64,000 bases of DNA from Mesorhizobium sp. GbtcB19 (GTDB lineage: Bacteria > Pseudomonadota > Alphaproteobacteria > Rhizobiales > Rhizobiaceae), in NCBI RefSeq assembly GCF_019091085.1, contig NZ_JAGXJY010000007.1, forward strand, positions 186,001 to 250,000, in the 5' to 3' direction. Below, in pieces: positions 55,511-64,000 of this stretch (the first letter of the stretch is position 1; every line of letters starts with the position of its first letter). The notes beneath the pieces were generated by a model. That model made no database searches and had not been told where the DNA came from. It saw only the letters and a list, made by a program, of their open reading frames with translations. The translations under genes and the position numbers were made by a program.

Positions 55511-56518
55511 ATGGCCGCGAGCACAAGAACCGCCAACCGCTATTATAGTGGCCCGCTGAGCGATCATTTCGACGGCAGCTTGTTCTTCAATCCCGGCGGC
55601 AGGCCGCCCGGGCGCTTTGCCGATCTCCTCAAATGGCAATTTGGCGGCGGGCGGGCGAAATGGCCGGCCGCCTTTCCAAGCCCCTATCCGGCAGCGAAGC
55701 CGGATGATCGGATGGACGGCGGCGCACTCAAGCTGACCATGGTCGGCCATGCCTCGCTGCTCATCCAGACCGCCGGACTGAACATCCTGACCGATCCGGT
55801 CTGGTCCGAGCGTGCCTCGCCTTTCGCCTTCGCCGGCCCGAAAAGGGTCAATGCACCGGGGATTGCCTTCGCCGATCTGCCGCCGATCGATCTCGTGCTG
55901 GTCAGCCACAATCACTACGACCATCTCGACCTCGCCACGCTGAGGAGGCTGAAGGAGAGCCACGACCCGCGTGTGATCACGCCGCTCGGCAACGACGCCA
56001 TCATCGGCCGCGCCGTGCCCGGCTTGCGGCTCGGCGTGCATGATTGGGGCGACAGGGTCGATTTCGACGCGGCCGCCATCCATGTCGAGCCGGTGCATCA
56101 CTGGTCCGCGCGCGGCGGACGCGACCGCCGCATGGCGCTGTGGGCGGGCTTTGTCATCGAGACGGCCGCCGGCAACATCTATTTTGCCGGCGACACCGGC
56201 TTCCATGACGGCATCAACTATCGGCTGATGGGAGAAAAGCATGGCGGCTTTCGCCTCGCCATCCTGCCGATCGGCGCCTATGAGCCGCGCTGGTTCATGG
56301 CGCCGCAGCACCAGAACCCTGAGGAAGCCGTGCGGGGCATGAAGCTCTGCAACGCCGCCTTCGCCGCCGGTTGCCACTGGGGCACCTTCCACCTCACCGA
56401 TGAGCCGATCGAGGAGCCGCCGCAGAAACTTGCCGAGGCATTGGCGGCCGAAGACCTGCCCCCGGAGCGTTTTCGCGCCATGCGGCCCGGAGAGACATGG
56501 GACGTGCCAGCCATCTGA
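55511..56518 (+). CDS. MBL-fold metallo-hydrolase (RomA / NAPE-PLD-like)
   Basis: This 335-residue metallo-beta-lactamase-fold protein has the zinc motif LVLVSHNHYDHLDLATLRRL (H-x-H-x-D-H), a later EPVHHWSARG His, the Asp ligand in IYFAGDTGFHDGINYRLMG and a C-terminal HWGTFHLTDEPIEEPPQKL. The N-terminal FNPGGRPPGRFADLLKWQFG is typical of the group around RomA and mammalian NAPE-phospholipase D. The substrate is probably a phosphodiester lipid or similar, which is inference. The start at 55511 follows GAGAATGA-like sequence. Confidence 0.92.
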   Translation: MAASTRTANRYYSGPLSDHFDGSLFFNPGGRPPGRFADLLKWQFGGGRAKWPAAFPSPYPAAKPDDRMDGGALKLTMVGHASLLIQTAGLNILTDPVWSERASPFAFAGPKRVNAPGIAFADLPPIDLVLVSHNHYDHLDLATLRRLKESHDPRVITPLGNDAIIGRAVPGLRLGVHDWGDRVDFDAAAIHVEPVHHWSARGGRDRRMALWAGFVIETAAGNIYFAGDTGFHDGINYRLMGEKHGGFRLAILPIGAYEPRWFMAPQHQNPEEAVRGMKLCNAAFAAGCHWGTFHLTDEPIEEPPQKLAEALAAEDLPPERFRAMRPGETWDVPAI

Positions 56519-56580
56519 CAAAGGAACCCGAGCCGACGAAACGCGTTGGTTCCGCAACGCAATTTCGCTCGGAGTTTCCC

Positions 56581-56742
56581 ATGATCAAGTGGATCATCAT
56601 CCTTTTGATTGTCGCCGCCGCCGCGAGCCTGCTCGGCATGCCGGCATTGGCCGGAGCCGCCGCCACGGGCGCGCGTGTCCTGATCGGCATCGTGCTGATC
56701 GTCTTCCTGCTGATCGTGCTTGGGGTCTTCGCCGTTACATAA
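56581..56742 (+). CDS. DUF1328 small membrane protein
   Basis: This 53-residue protein, MIKWIIILLIVAAAASLLGM, then PALAGAAATGARVLIGI and VLIVFLLIVLGVFAVT, has two membrane helices. The pattern W-x-x-x-x-x-x-x-A-A-x-x-x-x-x-G and the central GAAATGARV match DUF1328, a short protein common in proteobacteria. The ATG at 56581 is the only sensible start; a TTTCCC spacer precedes it and CGGAG lies ten bases upstream. Its role is unknown. Confidence 0.9.
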   Translation: MIKWIIILLIVAAAASLLGMPALAGAAATGARVLIGIVLIVFLLIVLGVFAVT

Positions 56743-56815
56743 GACGCGGCCGGACTGGTAATTCCGGGCCGTTTCCGCCATATAGCGGCCAAATGGAACT
56801 GGAATGACCGGTTAG

Positions 56816-57700
56816 ATGGCAGGCACCGCCCCCTTCGCCAAGATGAACGGCATCGGCAACGAGATCATCGTCGCCGATATGCGTGGCCGTGCCGACAAGG
56901 TGACGGCGGAAGCGGCGATCGCGCTCAACGGCGACGTGGCGACCAAGTTCGACCAGATCATGGCGATCCATGACGCGCGGACGCCCGGCACCGCCTATTA
57001 CATCGACATCCTGAATTCCGACGGATCCGGCGCGCAGGCCTGCGGCAACGGCACGCGCTGCGTCGTGCAGGCCCTGGCCGCCGAGACCGGCCAGAAGAGC
57101 TTCATCTTCGAGACCCGCGCCGGCATCCTCAATGCCGTGGAACACGCCGATGGCACGATCTCGGTCGACATGGGCATCCCCCACTTCGGCTGGCAGGACA
57201 TCCCGCTGGCGGAAGAGTTCCGCGATACGCGCATGATCGAACTGCAGATCGGTCCGATCGATGCGCCGGTGCTACATTCGCCCTCGGCCGTGTCGATGGG
57301 CAATCCGCATGCCATCTTCTGGATCGATAACGACGTCTGGTCCTACGAGCTCGACCGCTTCGGCCCGCTGCTCGAAAACCATCCGATCTTCCCCGAGCGC
57401 GCCAACATCACGCTGGCGCAGGTGACGTCACCCGAAACGATGATCATCCGCACATGGGAGCGCGGCGCCGGCCTCACCAAGGCCTGCGGCTCGGCGGCCT
57501 GCGCCGCCGTGGTGGCTGCCGCCCGCACCAGGCGTACCGGCCGCAGCGTTTCGCTGATGACACCGGGCGGCGGCGAGCTGCATGTGGAATGGCGCGACGA
57601 CGACCACGTCATCCTGACGGGCGCGGCCGAATGGGAATTTTCCGGCAGCTTCGACCCCTCGACCGGCGCCTGGGCCCGCGACACCGAAAGCGCCGCCTGA
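56816..57700 (+). CDS. dapF: Diaminopimelate epimerase
   Basis: This 294-residue enzyme converts LL- to meso-diaminopimelate for lysine and peptidoglycan. The two catalytic Cys lie in [14 protein letters not shown] and in [16 protein letters not shown]. The N-terminal [20 protein letters not shown] is the family start. Both halves of the pseudo-twofold fold are complete. The stop TGA overlaps the ATG of mtaB by one base (TGATG), so the genes are coupled. Confidence 0.96.
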   Translation: MAGTAPFAKMNGIGNEIIVADMRGRADKVTAEAAIALNGDVATKFDQIMAIHDARTPGTAYYIDILNSDGSGAQACGNGTRCVVQALAAETGQKSFIFETRAGILNAVEHADGTISVDMGIPHFGWQDIPLAEEFRDTRMIELQIGPIDAPVLHSPSAVSMGNPHAIFWIDNDVWSYELDRFGPLLENHPIFPERANITLAQVTSPETMIIRTWERGAGLTKACGSAACAAVVAAARTRRTGRSVSLMTPGGGELHVEWRDDDHVILTGAAEWEFSGSFDPSTGAWARDTESAA

Positions 57701-59010
57701 TGTCCGCCCTTAAAAAAGGCGTGCCCAAAGGTATCGACGTCGTCACCTTCGGTTGCCGCCTCAACACCTATGAATCGGAAGTGATGCGCCGCGAGGCCGA
57801 GAGCGCCGGGCTGGGCGCGCTCGCGGGCGGCGCCGTCATCTTCAACACCTGCGCCGTCACCGCCGAGGCGGTGCGCCAGGCCAAGCAGGCGATCCGCAAG
57901 GCTCGCCGCGAAAACCCCGAGGCGCGCATCATCGTCACCGGCTGCGCCGCCCAGACCGAGCCGCAGAACTTCGCCGCCATGGACGAGGTCGATCTCGTGC
58001 TCGGCAACGAAGAAAAGCTCAAGGCGAACTCCTACCGGGCGCTGCCCGATTTCGGCGTCAACGACACCGAGAAGGCGCGCGTCAACGACATCTTCTCGGT
58101 GCGCGAGACGGCAGGCCACATGGTCGACGCCATCGAAGGCCGGGCGCGCGCCTTCGTGCAAGTGCAAAATGGCTGCGACCACCGCTGCACCTTCTGCATC
58201 ATCCCTTACGGACGCGGCAATTCGCGTTCGGTGCCGATGGGCGCCGTGGTCGAGCAGGTGAAGCGCCTTGCCGGCAACGGCTATGCCGAGATCGTGCTGA
58301 CCGGCGTCGACATGACCAGCTTCGGTGCCGACCTGCCGGGCAGCCCGAAGCTCGGCAGACTGGTGAAGACGATCCTGCGCCAGGTGCCGGACGTGAAGCG
58401 GCTCCGGCTGTCCTCGATCGATTCCATCGAGGCCGATGACGACCTGCTCGATGCCATCGCCACCGAACCAAGGCTGATGCCGCATCTGCATCTGTCGCTG
58501 CAATCGGGCGACGACATGATCCTGAAGCGCATGAAGCGCCGCCATCTGCGCGACCAGTCGATCCGCTTCTGCGAGGACGTGCGCAAGCTGCGCCCCGGCA
58601 TCGTCTTCGGCGCCGACATCATCGCCGGCTTCCCGACCGAGACCGAGGCGATGTTCGAGAATTCGGAGAAAATCGTCGAGGAATGCGGCCTGACGCATCT
58701 CCACGTCTTCCCGTTCAGCCCACGCGAAGGCACGCCTGCGGCTCGCATGCCGCAGGTTCGCCGCGAGGTGGTGAAGCAGCGCGCCGCGAGACTGCGCGCC
58801 GCCGGCGAGGCCGCCTATCGCCGTCACCTCACCTCGCTCCCCGGCACGCGGCAGTCGATCCTGGTCGAGCGCGACGGGCTCGGCCGCACCGAAGGTTTTA
58901 CGCTGGCCGCGATCGACACGGGCGCCCCCGGGGAGATCGTCGACGCCATGATCACCGGCCATGACGGCGCCCGACTGATTGCGGCGCCGCTTGCCGCGCA
59001 AGCCGCCTGA
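57700..59010 (+). CDS. mtaB: tRNA t6A37 methylthiotransferase
   Basis: This 436-residue radical SAM enzyme makes ms2t6A37 in tRNA. The UPF0004 N-terminal domain reads VVTFGCRLNTYESEVMRREA with the first cluster Cys. The radical SAM cluster is in QNGCDHRCTFCIIPYGRGNS. The C-terminal TRAM region ends with DGLGRTEGFTLAAID. MtaB was chosen over MiaB because of the LNTYES (rather than MNEYDS-like) start and overall length. The ATG overlaps the dapF stop and ftsY follows 15 bases later. Confidence 0.94.
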   Translation: MSALKKGVPKGIDVVTFGCRLNTYESEVMRREAESAGLGALAGGAVIFNTCAVTAEAVRQAKQAIRKARRENPEARIIVTGCAAQTEPQNFAAMDEVDLVLGNEEKLKANSYRALPDFGVNDTEKARVNDIFSVRETAGHMVDAIEGRARAFVQVQNGCDHRCTFCIIPYGRGNSRSVPMGAVVEQVKRLAGNGYAEIVLTGVDMTSFGADLPGSPKLGRLVKTILRQVPDVKRLRLSSIDSIEADDDLLDAIATEPRLMPHLHLSLQSGDDMILKRMKRRHLRDQSIRFCEDVRKLRPGIVFGADIIAGFPTETEAMFENSEKIVEECGLTHLHVFPFSPREGTPAARMPQVRREVVKQRAARLRAAGEAAYRRHLTSLPGTRQSILVERDGLGRTEGFTLAAIDTGAPGEIVDAMITGHDGARLIAAPLAAQAA

Positions 59011-59025
59011 GAAACTGCGAGACGC

Positions 59026-60729
59026 ATGGCTGGTTTTTTCAAGAAGATATTTTCGTTCGGCAAGAAAGAGGTCGTCGAAGAGCGCGTCGACGAGACGGCT
59101 CCGCTGCCGCCGATCAAAAGGGATCAGCTGGACGCGCTGAAGCCGGAGGCCGAGCCGGCTGCGCCGGAGGTCTTGGCGCGCGAGGAAGCACAGCCGGCGG
59201 CGGAGGTCGCGCCGGCGAGCGAACCCGCTGTTGAGCTTGCCCCCGCTCCGCTGCCGGAAGAGCCGCAGCCCGAGCCCGCTCCGACCGTTCCGCCGACGCC
59301 GGAACCGACAATTCCCGCCGAACCGGAACCGCTGCCGCAGCCCGAGCCGGAAGAAGAGCCGCAACCGGCGCCTGAGAAGCCCGAGCCGCCAGCCCCCGAG
59401 GAAGTGCCGCCGGCGCAACCCGAGCCGGCACAGCAGCCCGAACCTGCTCCACAGGAAGTGCCCGCACCTGCGCCGGCTCAGCCGGACATCGAGCCTTCGC
59501 GTCCCGAGCCGCGGCCCGAGCCCGCGCCTGTCGAAGTGCCGACGCCGCCGAGCGAGGTTCCCGCCGAGACGCCGGCGCCGATCGAGGTGCCGCCAGCGGA
59601 GGCTCCTTCCGTCGAGCCAACCGCAGAGGCCGGCGCTGCCCCTCATCCGCCTGCCGGCACCTTCTCCCCGTATAGGGACGGGGAGAAGAATGAAGCTCCA
59701 ACGCCCGCGCCCGTACCTCCGCCGCAGCCTGCCCCCGCCGTCGGCAAAGTCACCGTCGCCAAGAAAGTCGAGCAGAAGGCCGAGCCGGTAAAAGCGCCGG
59801 AGCCAGTAGTTCGCCGCTCCTGGTTCCAGCGCATGCGCGAAGGGCTCGCCCGCTCCTCGCGCGAGCTGACCGGCAACATTGCCGGCGTCTTCACCAAGCG
59901 CAAGCTGGACGACGACACGCTGCAGGATCTGGAGGACGTGCTGATCCGCGCCGATCTCGGTGTGGAGACGGCGCTGCGCGTCACCGATTCACTCGCCTCC
60001 AGCCGTTATGGTCGTGACATTTCCGACGCGGAAGTCCGCGCCGTGATGGCCGCGGAGGTGGAGAAGGTGCTGACCCCGGTGGCAAAACCGCTGGAACTCG
60101 ACCTCAGCCACAAGCCGCATGTCATCCTGGTGGTCGGCGTCAACGGCACCGGCAAGACCACCACGATCGGCAAATTGGCGGCAAAACTCACCGATGGCGG
60201 CCTGAAAGTGATGCTGGCCGCCGGCGACACGTTCCGCGCCGCCGCGATCGAGCAGCTGAAGATCTGGGGCGAGCGCACGAAATCGCCTGTCGTCGCCACC
60301 AAGCTCGGCGCCGACGCCGCCGGCCTCGCTTACGACGCCTTCGAAAAGGCGAAGGAGGCCGGCTCCGACGTTTTGATCATCGACACGGCCGGCCGGCTGC
60401 AGAACAAGACCGAGCTGATGGCGGAGCTGGAAAAGATCGTGCGCGTGCTGGGCAAGCTCGATCCCGAAGCGCCGCATACGGTGCTGCAGACGGTCGACGC
60501 CACCACCGGCCAGAATGCGCTGAACCAGGTCGAGATCTTCCGCAATGTCGCCGGCGTCAACGGCCTGGTGATGACCAAGCTGGACGGCACGGCGCGTGGC
60601 GGTATTCTGGTGGCGATCGCCGCCAAGCACCGGCTGCCGGTCTATTTCATCGGCGTCGGCGAGCAGGTCGACGACCTCGAACCGTTTTCCGCCAGCGAAT
60701 TCGCGAGGGCGATCGCCGGCGTGGCTTGA
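59026..60729 (+). CDS. ftsY: Signal recognition particle receptor FtsY
   Basis: This 567-residue SRP receptor docks ribosome-SRP complexes at the membrane. The N-terminal start [20 protein letters not shown] is basic-amphipathic for membrane contact, followed by a 200-residue acidic and Pro/Glu-rich A-domain (about residues 30-250), longer than in E. coli. The NG domain, about 265-567, has [54 protein letters not shown] and [20 protein letters not shown]. Residues 206-223 ([18 protein letters not shown]) are encoded by a palindromic repeat unit (see the feature at 59639). All GTPase motifs are intact. Confidence 0.97.
   Translation: MAGFFKKIFSFGKKEVVEERVDETAPLPPIKRDQLDALKPEAEPAAPEVLAREEAQPAAEVAPASEPAVELAPAPLPEEPQPEPAPTVPPTPEPTIPAEPEPLPQPEPEEEPQPAPEKPEPPAPEEVPPAQPEPAQQPEPAPQEVPAPAPAQPDIEPSRPEPRPEPAPVEVPTPPSEVPAETPAPIEVPPAEAPSVEPTAEAGAAPHPPAGTFSPYRDGEKNEAPTPAPVPPPQPAPAVGKVTVAKKVEQKAEPVKAPEPVVRRSWFQRMREGLARSSRELTGNIAGVFTKRKLDDDTLQDLEDVLIRADLGVETALRVTDSLASSRYGRDISDAEVRAVMAAEVEKVLTPVAKPLELDLSHKPHVILVVGVNGTGKTTTIGKLAAKLTDGGLKVMLAAGDTFRAAAIEQLKIWGERTKSPVVATKLGADAAGLAYDAFEKAKEAGSDVLIIDTAGRLQNKTELMAELEKIVRVLGKLDPEAPHTVLQTVDATTGQNALNQVEIFRNVAGVNGLVMTKLDGTARGGILVAIAAKHRLPVYFIGVGEQVDDLEPFSASEFARAIAGVA
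59639..59692 (+). repeat. Palindromic repeat unit inside the ftsY coding region
   Basis: The stretch reads CCCCTCATCC...CTTCTCCCCG and CGGGGAGAAG. Its two ten-base arms (59661-59670 and 59679-59688) are perfect inverts with an eight-base loop. The same TTCTCCCCG...CGGGGAGAA and CCCTCATCC units make the family D intergenic repeats at 7288 and 62665. It is in frame. Confidence 0.85.
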
Positions 60730-60791
60730 ATGAAGCGCGATCTCTTGAAATGGCCTGCTTTTCGGCCAGATCATGCGCAAGAAGGGTTTTT

Positions 60792-61448
60792 ATGAACATC
60801 ATCGAACGCGACCCGTCCGATCCACGCCGCAAGCCGGTCAATCCCGGCTTGAAGTTCCTGCTCGAGCTGGGTCCGGGCCTGGTGTTCTTCTTCACCACGA
60901 TCCGCGGCGAGTGGCTGGCCGAGAAATTCCCGGTGCTCAGCCATCTCGGCGAGCCGATCCTGATCGCCACCGCCTTCTTCATGGTCGCGACCGCGCTGTC
61001 GCTCAGCGCCTCCTGGCTGCTGACCCGTAGCCTGCCGCTGATGCCGCTGGTGTCGGCGATCGTCGTCTTCGTCTTCGGCGCGCTCGCTCTCTACCTGCAA
61101 GATAAGACCTTCGCCTTCATGAAGCCGACGATCATCAATTCGCTGTTCGGCGTCACGCTGCTCGGCGGGCTTTTGTTCGGCCGGTCGCTGCTCGGCTACG
61201 TCTTCGATTCCGCCTTCCAGCTCGACGCCGAAGGCTGGCGCAAGCTGACCTTCCGCTGGGGGCTGTTCTTCCTGTTCCTGGCCGTGCTCAACGAGGTGGT
61301 GTGGCGCAACTTCTCGGAAGCGACCTGGCTATATTTCAAGGTCTGGGGCACGATCCCGATCACCTTGCTGTTCACCTTCAGCCAGATGCCGCTGATCATG
61401 CGCCACTCGCTCGAGGAAAAACCCAAGGAAGAGAAGGCCGGCAACTAA
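60792..61448 (+). CDS. yciB: Inner membrane-spanning protein YciB (septation protein A)
   Basis: This 218-residue YciB/IspZ protein has five or six membrane helices. The conserved start [20 protein letters not shown] and [14 protein letters not shown], the [20 protein letters not shown] segment and [20 protein letters not shown] all match the family. The ATG at 60792 has no strong ribosome binding site; GGGTTTTT lies ahead of it. It sits between ftsY and an FMN protein on the same strand. In E. coli YciB affects cell envelope and division. Confidence 0.94.
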   Translation: MNIIERDPSDPRRKPVNPGLKFLLELGPGLVFFFTTIRGEWLAEKFPVLSHLGEPILIATAFFMVATALSLSASWLLTRSLPLMPLVSAIVVFVFGALALYLQDKTFAFMKPTIINSLFGVTLLGGLLFGRSLLGYVFDSAFQLDAEGWRKLTFRWGLFFLFLAVLNEVVWRNFSEATWLYFKVWGTIPITLLFTFSQMPLIMRHSLEEKPKEEKAGN

Positions 61449-61468
61449 GGGCAAGTCAGGGGGACGGC

Positions 61469-62089
61469 ATGGAATTCCTCACCACGCATGACGAGTTGAG
61501 GACGATCTACAAGACGCCCCGGCCGACCGACGGCTCGATCCGCAAGGAGCTGAAAAGCCTCGACGGCCATTGCCGCTCCTTTATCGGCAAGAGCCCCTTC
61601 GTGCTGATCGGCTCTTCCGACGGCGCCGGCAATGCCGACGTCACGCCGAAGGGCGACAAGCCAGGCTTCACCGCCATCCTCGACAACTCCACCATCGCCA
61701 TCCCCGACCGCCCCGGCAACAACCGTCTCGACACGCTGGAAAACATCATCCGCAACCCGTCGGTCGGGCTGCTCTTCCTCATTCCCGGCATGAACGAGAC
61801 GCTGCGCGTCAACGGCGATGCCCGCATCACCGTCGACCCCGCCTTGCGCGAACGCCTGGCCGTCGACGGCAAGGAACCGCAGAGCGTCATCGTGGTGACG
61901 GTCAAGGCCGCCTACATGCACTGCGCCAAGGCCTTCATGCGCTCTGATCTCTGGAAGCCGGAGACCTGGTACGACCGCGCGACGCTGCCGACGCTCGGCC
62001 AGATCATCCGCGACCAGCTGGCGCTGGCCGAAAGCGCCGGCGAGATCGACCGCGAGATCGACGACGATTATCGCCAGACCATGTGGTAG
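61469..62089 (+). CDS. Pyridoxamine 5'-phosphate oxidase-like FMN-binding protein (MSMEG_1061 type)
   Basis: This 206-residue split-barrel protein has GHCRSFIGKSPFVLIGSSDG, then AGNADVTPKGDKPGFTAILD and IAIPDRPGNNRLDTLENIIR. A central GLLFLIPGMNETLRVNGDAR is the FMN or F420-binding strand pattern of the PNPOx-like MSMEG_1061 group. An AGGGGGACGGC ribosome binding site precedes the ATG. The stop is TAG, 40 bases ahead of the next reading frame. The true cofactor and substrate are not known. Confidence 0.9.
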   Translation: MEFLTTHDELRTIYKTPRPTDGSIRKELKSLDGHCRSFIGKSPFVLIGSSDGAGNADVTPKGDKPGFTAILDNSTIAIPDRPGNNRLDTLENIIRNPSVGLLFLIPGMNETLRVNGDARITVDPALRERLAVDGKEPQSVIVVTVKAAYMHCAKAFMRSDLWKPETWYDRATLPTLGQIIRDQLALAESAGEIDREIDDDYRQTMW

Positions 62090-62128
62090 GCTTGGCGGAC
62101 GACTCACTCTTTCGTCCGGCTCTCTCCC

Positions 62129-62659
62129 CTGATCGAGATCATCGCCATATCGGGCAGCCTGCGCGCCACCTCGACCAACTCGGCCCTGGTTGCGGCGCTT
62201 GCAGCCAACGCGCCTCCGGCCTGTCGCATCGAGGTTTTTGACGGCCTCGGCCGCTTGCCGATCTTCAACCCCGACGACGAGGGCGAGCGCACGCCGCCCG
62301 AAGTGGCGCGCCTGATCGAGGCCGTCACCCGCGCGGACGGCGTCATCGTCTCCTGTCCGGAATATGCGCATGGCGTGCCCGGCGGCCTGAAGAACGCGCT
62401 GGACTGGCTGGTGTCGCGCGACGCCGCCGTCGGCAAGCCGGCAATGCTCGTCCACGCCTCGCCGCGCTCGCTCTATGCGCGCGCGGCGCTGGCGGAGGTG
62501 ATGCGGACCATGTCGTTCGCGCTGTATGAGGAGACGCTGGAGATCGCGCTGCTGGGCAAGAAGCCGGCGGAGGTGGAGACGATCCTAGCGGAGGATGCGA
62601 ACCGGCGGGCGATGCGCGGAGCGATCGAGGCTTTTGCCGGGTTTATTCGGGTGCGGTGA
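62129..62659 (+). CDS. NADPH-dependent FMN reductase with no standard start codon
   Basis: This flavodoxin-fold reductase has the flavin phosphate loop ISGSLRATSTNSALV near its N-terminus, then PDDEGERTPPEVARLIEAVT, the segment VSCPEYAHGVPGGLKNALDW, and KPAMLVHASPR. The domain needs sequence from about 62132 (LIEIIAISGS...), yet the open frame from the previous stop (62087) to here has no ATG, GTG or TTG. The first possible codon is CTG at 62129, and the first ATG of the track lies at 62255, inside the fold. The gene may start at CTG or be damaged. Confidence 0.8.
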   Translation: MIEIIAISGSLRATSTNSALVAALAANAPPACRIEVFDGLGRLPIFNPDDEGERTPPEVARLIEAVTRADGVIVSCPEYAHGVPGGLKNALDWLVSRDAAVGKPAMLVHASPRSLYARAALAEVMRTMSFALYEETLEIALLGKKPAEVETILAEDANRRAMRGAIEAFAGFIRVR

Positions 62660-62664
62660 GCGGT

Positions 62665-62846
62665 CTTCCCTTCTCCCCTTGTGGGAGAAGGTGGATCGGC
62701 GCGCAGCGCCGAGACGGATGAGGGGTGTTCCAGCGGAGTGAGACGTTGGCGACCTCGTCGCTGGACAAACGGCGTCGCCAAGCTGGAGCACCCCTCATCC
62801 GACCTCGCTTCGCGAGGCCACCTTCTGCCACAAGGGGAGAAGGAAG
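62665..62846. repeat. Family D palindromic repeat, copy 6
   Basis: TTCCCTTCTCCCCTTGTGGG and CCACAAGGGGAGAAGGAA form near-perfect outer arms, with inner ATGAGGGGTGTTCCAGCG and CTGGAGCACCCCTCAT arms. It separates the convergent FMN reductase and tautomerase genes. Confidence 0.85.
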
Positions 62847-62849
62847 AAG

Positions 62850-63056
62850 CTACCCCTTCCGCAGCGTCTCGACATCGGTCTTGCCGACATACCAGTCGCG
62901 GGCGTTGACCTCCTCGAACACCACCCAGACGTCGTCATTGCCGAGCCCGGTGGCGTCCATGATGGCCGAGGTCACCTTCCTGGCGATGTCAGCCTTCTTG
63001 CCGGCCGGATCGGCGGCGATCACTTCCTTGACGATGCGGATGTTGACGAATGGCAT
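62850..63056 (-). CDS. 4-oxalocrotonate tautomerase family protein
   Basis: This 68-residue tautomerase has the catalytic Pro directly after the initiator Met (MPFVNIRIVKEVIAADPAGK), then KADIARKVTSAIMDATGLG and NDDVWVVFEEVNARDWYVGK, with Arg in the family's usual place. A GGGGAGGAC ribosome binding site precedes the ATG at 63056, which rejects the longer frame. It is an isolated gene; the substrate is unknown. Confidence 0.9.
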   Translation of the reverse strand: MPFVNIRIVKEVIAADPAGKKADIARKVTSAIMDATGLGNDDVWVVFEEVNARDWYVGKTDVETLRKG

Positions 63057-63120
63057 GATGTCCTCCCCTTGGATTCTGCCTGCGCCGCCGGGAGACTGTT
63101 TCGAAATTCGCTCCGGCGAG

Positions 63121-63242
63121 TCATATGGTGGTGGTTTCGAGAACCGGAGCGGAGCGGACATTTGGTCCGTGAACACCGGAAGCGCAGAAAACGCCAGCAG
63201 ATGGCCGTCGGAGTAGAATTTCCAAACAGTCTCACCTCAATA
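63121..63242. repeat. Family C palindromic repeat, copy 3
   Basis: The core AACCGGAGCGGAGCGGACA...GTGAACACCGGAAGCGC is a diverged version of the copies at 8287 and 16463. The right end CTCACCTCAATA contains the stop codon of the minus-strand SMP-30 gene. Confidence 0.7.
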
Positions 63243-64000
63243 TGTCTTGGCCCCATTCACCATCAGCCGGACCATATAGAGCGAGGTGGTGCCGGCGATG
63301 TAGAGGCAGTTCAGCTTGTTGCCGCCGAAGACGCAGTTGGCGGTCACCTCCGGCACCTTGACCTTGCCGATCAGCGTGCCGTCCGGATCGTAGCAATGGA
63401 TGCCGTCGGCGGCACTGGTCCAGATACGCCCGTCGGAATCGAGCCGGAACCCATCGAACAGGCCGGCGGTGCAGTCGGCGAACACCTTGCCGCCGGAAAC
63501 CTTCTTGCCGTGCTTGCCGATGGTGAAGACCCGCATATGCGCCGGGTTCTTCTCGCCATGCGTGCGGCCGGTATCGACGACATAGAGCAGGCTTTCGTCC
63601 AGCGAGAAGGCAAGCCCGTTCGGCCGCACCATGTCGGTGATGACGGCCTCGATGTCGCCGGTGTCCGGATCGACGCGATAGACGTTGCAGTTGCCGATCT
63701 CGCTCTCGGCCTTGTCGCCCTCATAATCGGAGTCGATGCCGTAGGTCGGATCGGTGAACCAGATCGAGCCGTCAGAGCGCACCACCACGTCGTTGGGCGA
63801 ATTCAGCCGCTTGCCCTTCCATTTGTCGGCGATGGTGGTGACCGAGCCGTCATGCTCGGTGCGGCTGACGCGGCGGCCGGAATGCTCGCAGGTCACCAGC
63901 CGGCCCTGCCGGTCGACGGTGTTGCCGTTGGAATTGCCGGAGGGCTGGCGGAACACGCTGACGCTGCCGTCGGTCTCGTCATAGCGCAGCATGCGGTTGT
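63237..64000 (-). CDS. SMP-30/gluconolactonase family protein, N-terminus outside window
   Basis: The last 254 or so residues of a six-bladed beta-propeller are visible. It shows NGNTVDRQGRLVTCEHSGRR, then NDVVVRSDGSIWFTDPTYGI and RPNGLAFSLDESLLYVVDTG, typical metal- and substrate-site strands of SMP-30, gluconolactonase and lactonase-like sugar enzymes. The stop codon lies in the family C repeat. The gene is not broken: it only runs off the right edge. It is probably a sugar lactonase. Confidence 0.92.
   Translation of the reverse strand, partial: NRMLRYDETDGSVSVFRQPSGNSNGNTVDRQGRLVTCEHSGRRVSRTEHDGSVTTIADKWKGKRLNSPNDVVVRSDGSIWFTDPTYGIDSDYEGDKAESEIGNCNVYRVDPDTGDIEAVITDMVRPNGLAFSLDESLLYVVDTGRTHGEKNPAHMRVFTIGKHGKKVSGGKVFADCTAGLFDGFRLDSDGRIWTSAADGIHCYDPDGTLIGKVKVPEVTANCVFGGNKLNCLYIAGTTSLYMVRLMVNGAKTY

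Noticed and set aside
57343..59646. A 767-residue minus-strand open frame opposite dapF, mtaB and ftsY
   Set aside because: Its composition is Arg/His-rich and low in complexity, it crosses three confirmed genes, and it has no ribosome binding site.
63237..64000. SMP-30 gene as a broken gene
   Set aside because: The frame is open to the right edge; its missing N-terminus is simply outside the window.

Overview
The window is about 64 kb of GC-rich (visibly over 60 %) alphaproteobacterial chromosome, almost entirely housekeeping. The gene content and order (ftsK-lolA-xth beside an OmpR-type regulator, mdh-sucCDAB-lpdA with zapE next to mdh, sdhCDAB, dapF-mtaB-ftsY-yciB, an Omp19-type lipoprotein, rplS with a long Ala/Glu tail) point to the Rhizobiales. 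The abundance and type of palindromic intergenic repeats make Mesorhizobium or a close relative the best guess; this is inference from recognition, not from a search. I see no rRNA or tRNA gene, no insertion sequence with transposase, no prophage, no CRISPR array and no recognisable defence island.

Layout. 1-4.9 kb: the end of gpsA, YciI and EVE proteins, a METTL20-like methyltransferase, small membrane/DUF proteins, a LysR regulator, a GFA protein and an L,D-transpeptidase. 5-11.6 kb: OmpR-type (CenR-like) response regulator, cyclic-nucleotide-binding protein, then xth-lolA-ftsK on the minus strand and a small exported protein. 12-16.2 kb: glnK-amtB nitrogen operon, tesB, and a UbiH-type flavin hydroxylase. 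16.5-19.3 kb: small conserved proteins (TerB-like, DGPF/YciI, OsmC, YceH). 19.5-23.4 kb: sdhC-sdhD-sdhA-DUF3052-sdhB. 23.6-27.5 kb: a lipoprotein, an exported protein and two tandem diguanylate cyclases. 28-34.3 kb: leuC, a methyltransferase, two parts of an amino-acid ABC importer, ohr-ohrR and rplS. 34.6-40 kb: TauE/SafE permease, rimM-trmD, xerC, a TraB/GumN protein and a Pro-Ala repeat membrane protein. 40.2-52.2 kb: one long minus-strand TCA operon, mdh-sucC-[cupin-DUF1579]-sucD-sucA-sucB-[DUF4241-exported-SDR]-lpdA. 52.3-64 kb: GNAT, zapE, omp19, VOC, MBL-fold, DUF1328, dapF-mtaB-ftsY-yciB-FMN protein-FMN reductase, tautomerase and a truncated SMP-30 gene.

The two energy operons carry passengers. 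A DUF3052 gene sits between sdhA and sdhB, and five uncharacterised or loosely characterised genes are packed inside the 2-oxoglutarate dehydrogenase / succinyl-CoA synthetase operon with gaps of a few bases or 4-base overlaps. These are the best candidates for new biology tied to central metabolism.

The other notable layer is repeats. At least four families of palindromic elements fill most of the longer intergenic gaps. Family A is about 45 bp, with GCAATTCC / GGAATTGC ends. Family B is about 160-185 bp, with inverted GGATCCATTCCGTGAC-like arms. Family C is about 120-140 bp, with ACCGGAGCGGAGCG / CACCGGAAGCGC arms, and always abuts the 3' end of a minus-strand gene. Family D is about 150-200 bp, with mirrored G/C-run ends. 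A family-D-like hairpin unit also lies in frame inside the ftsY coding sequence. No single previously undescribed defence or mobile system is evident.
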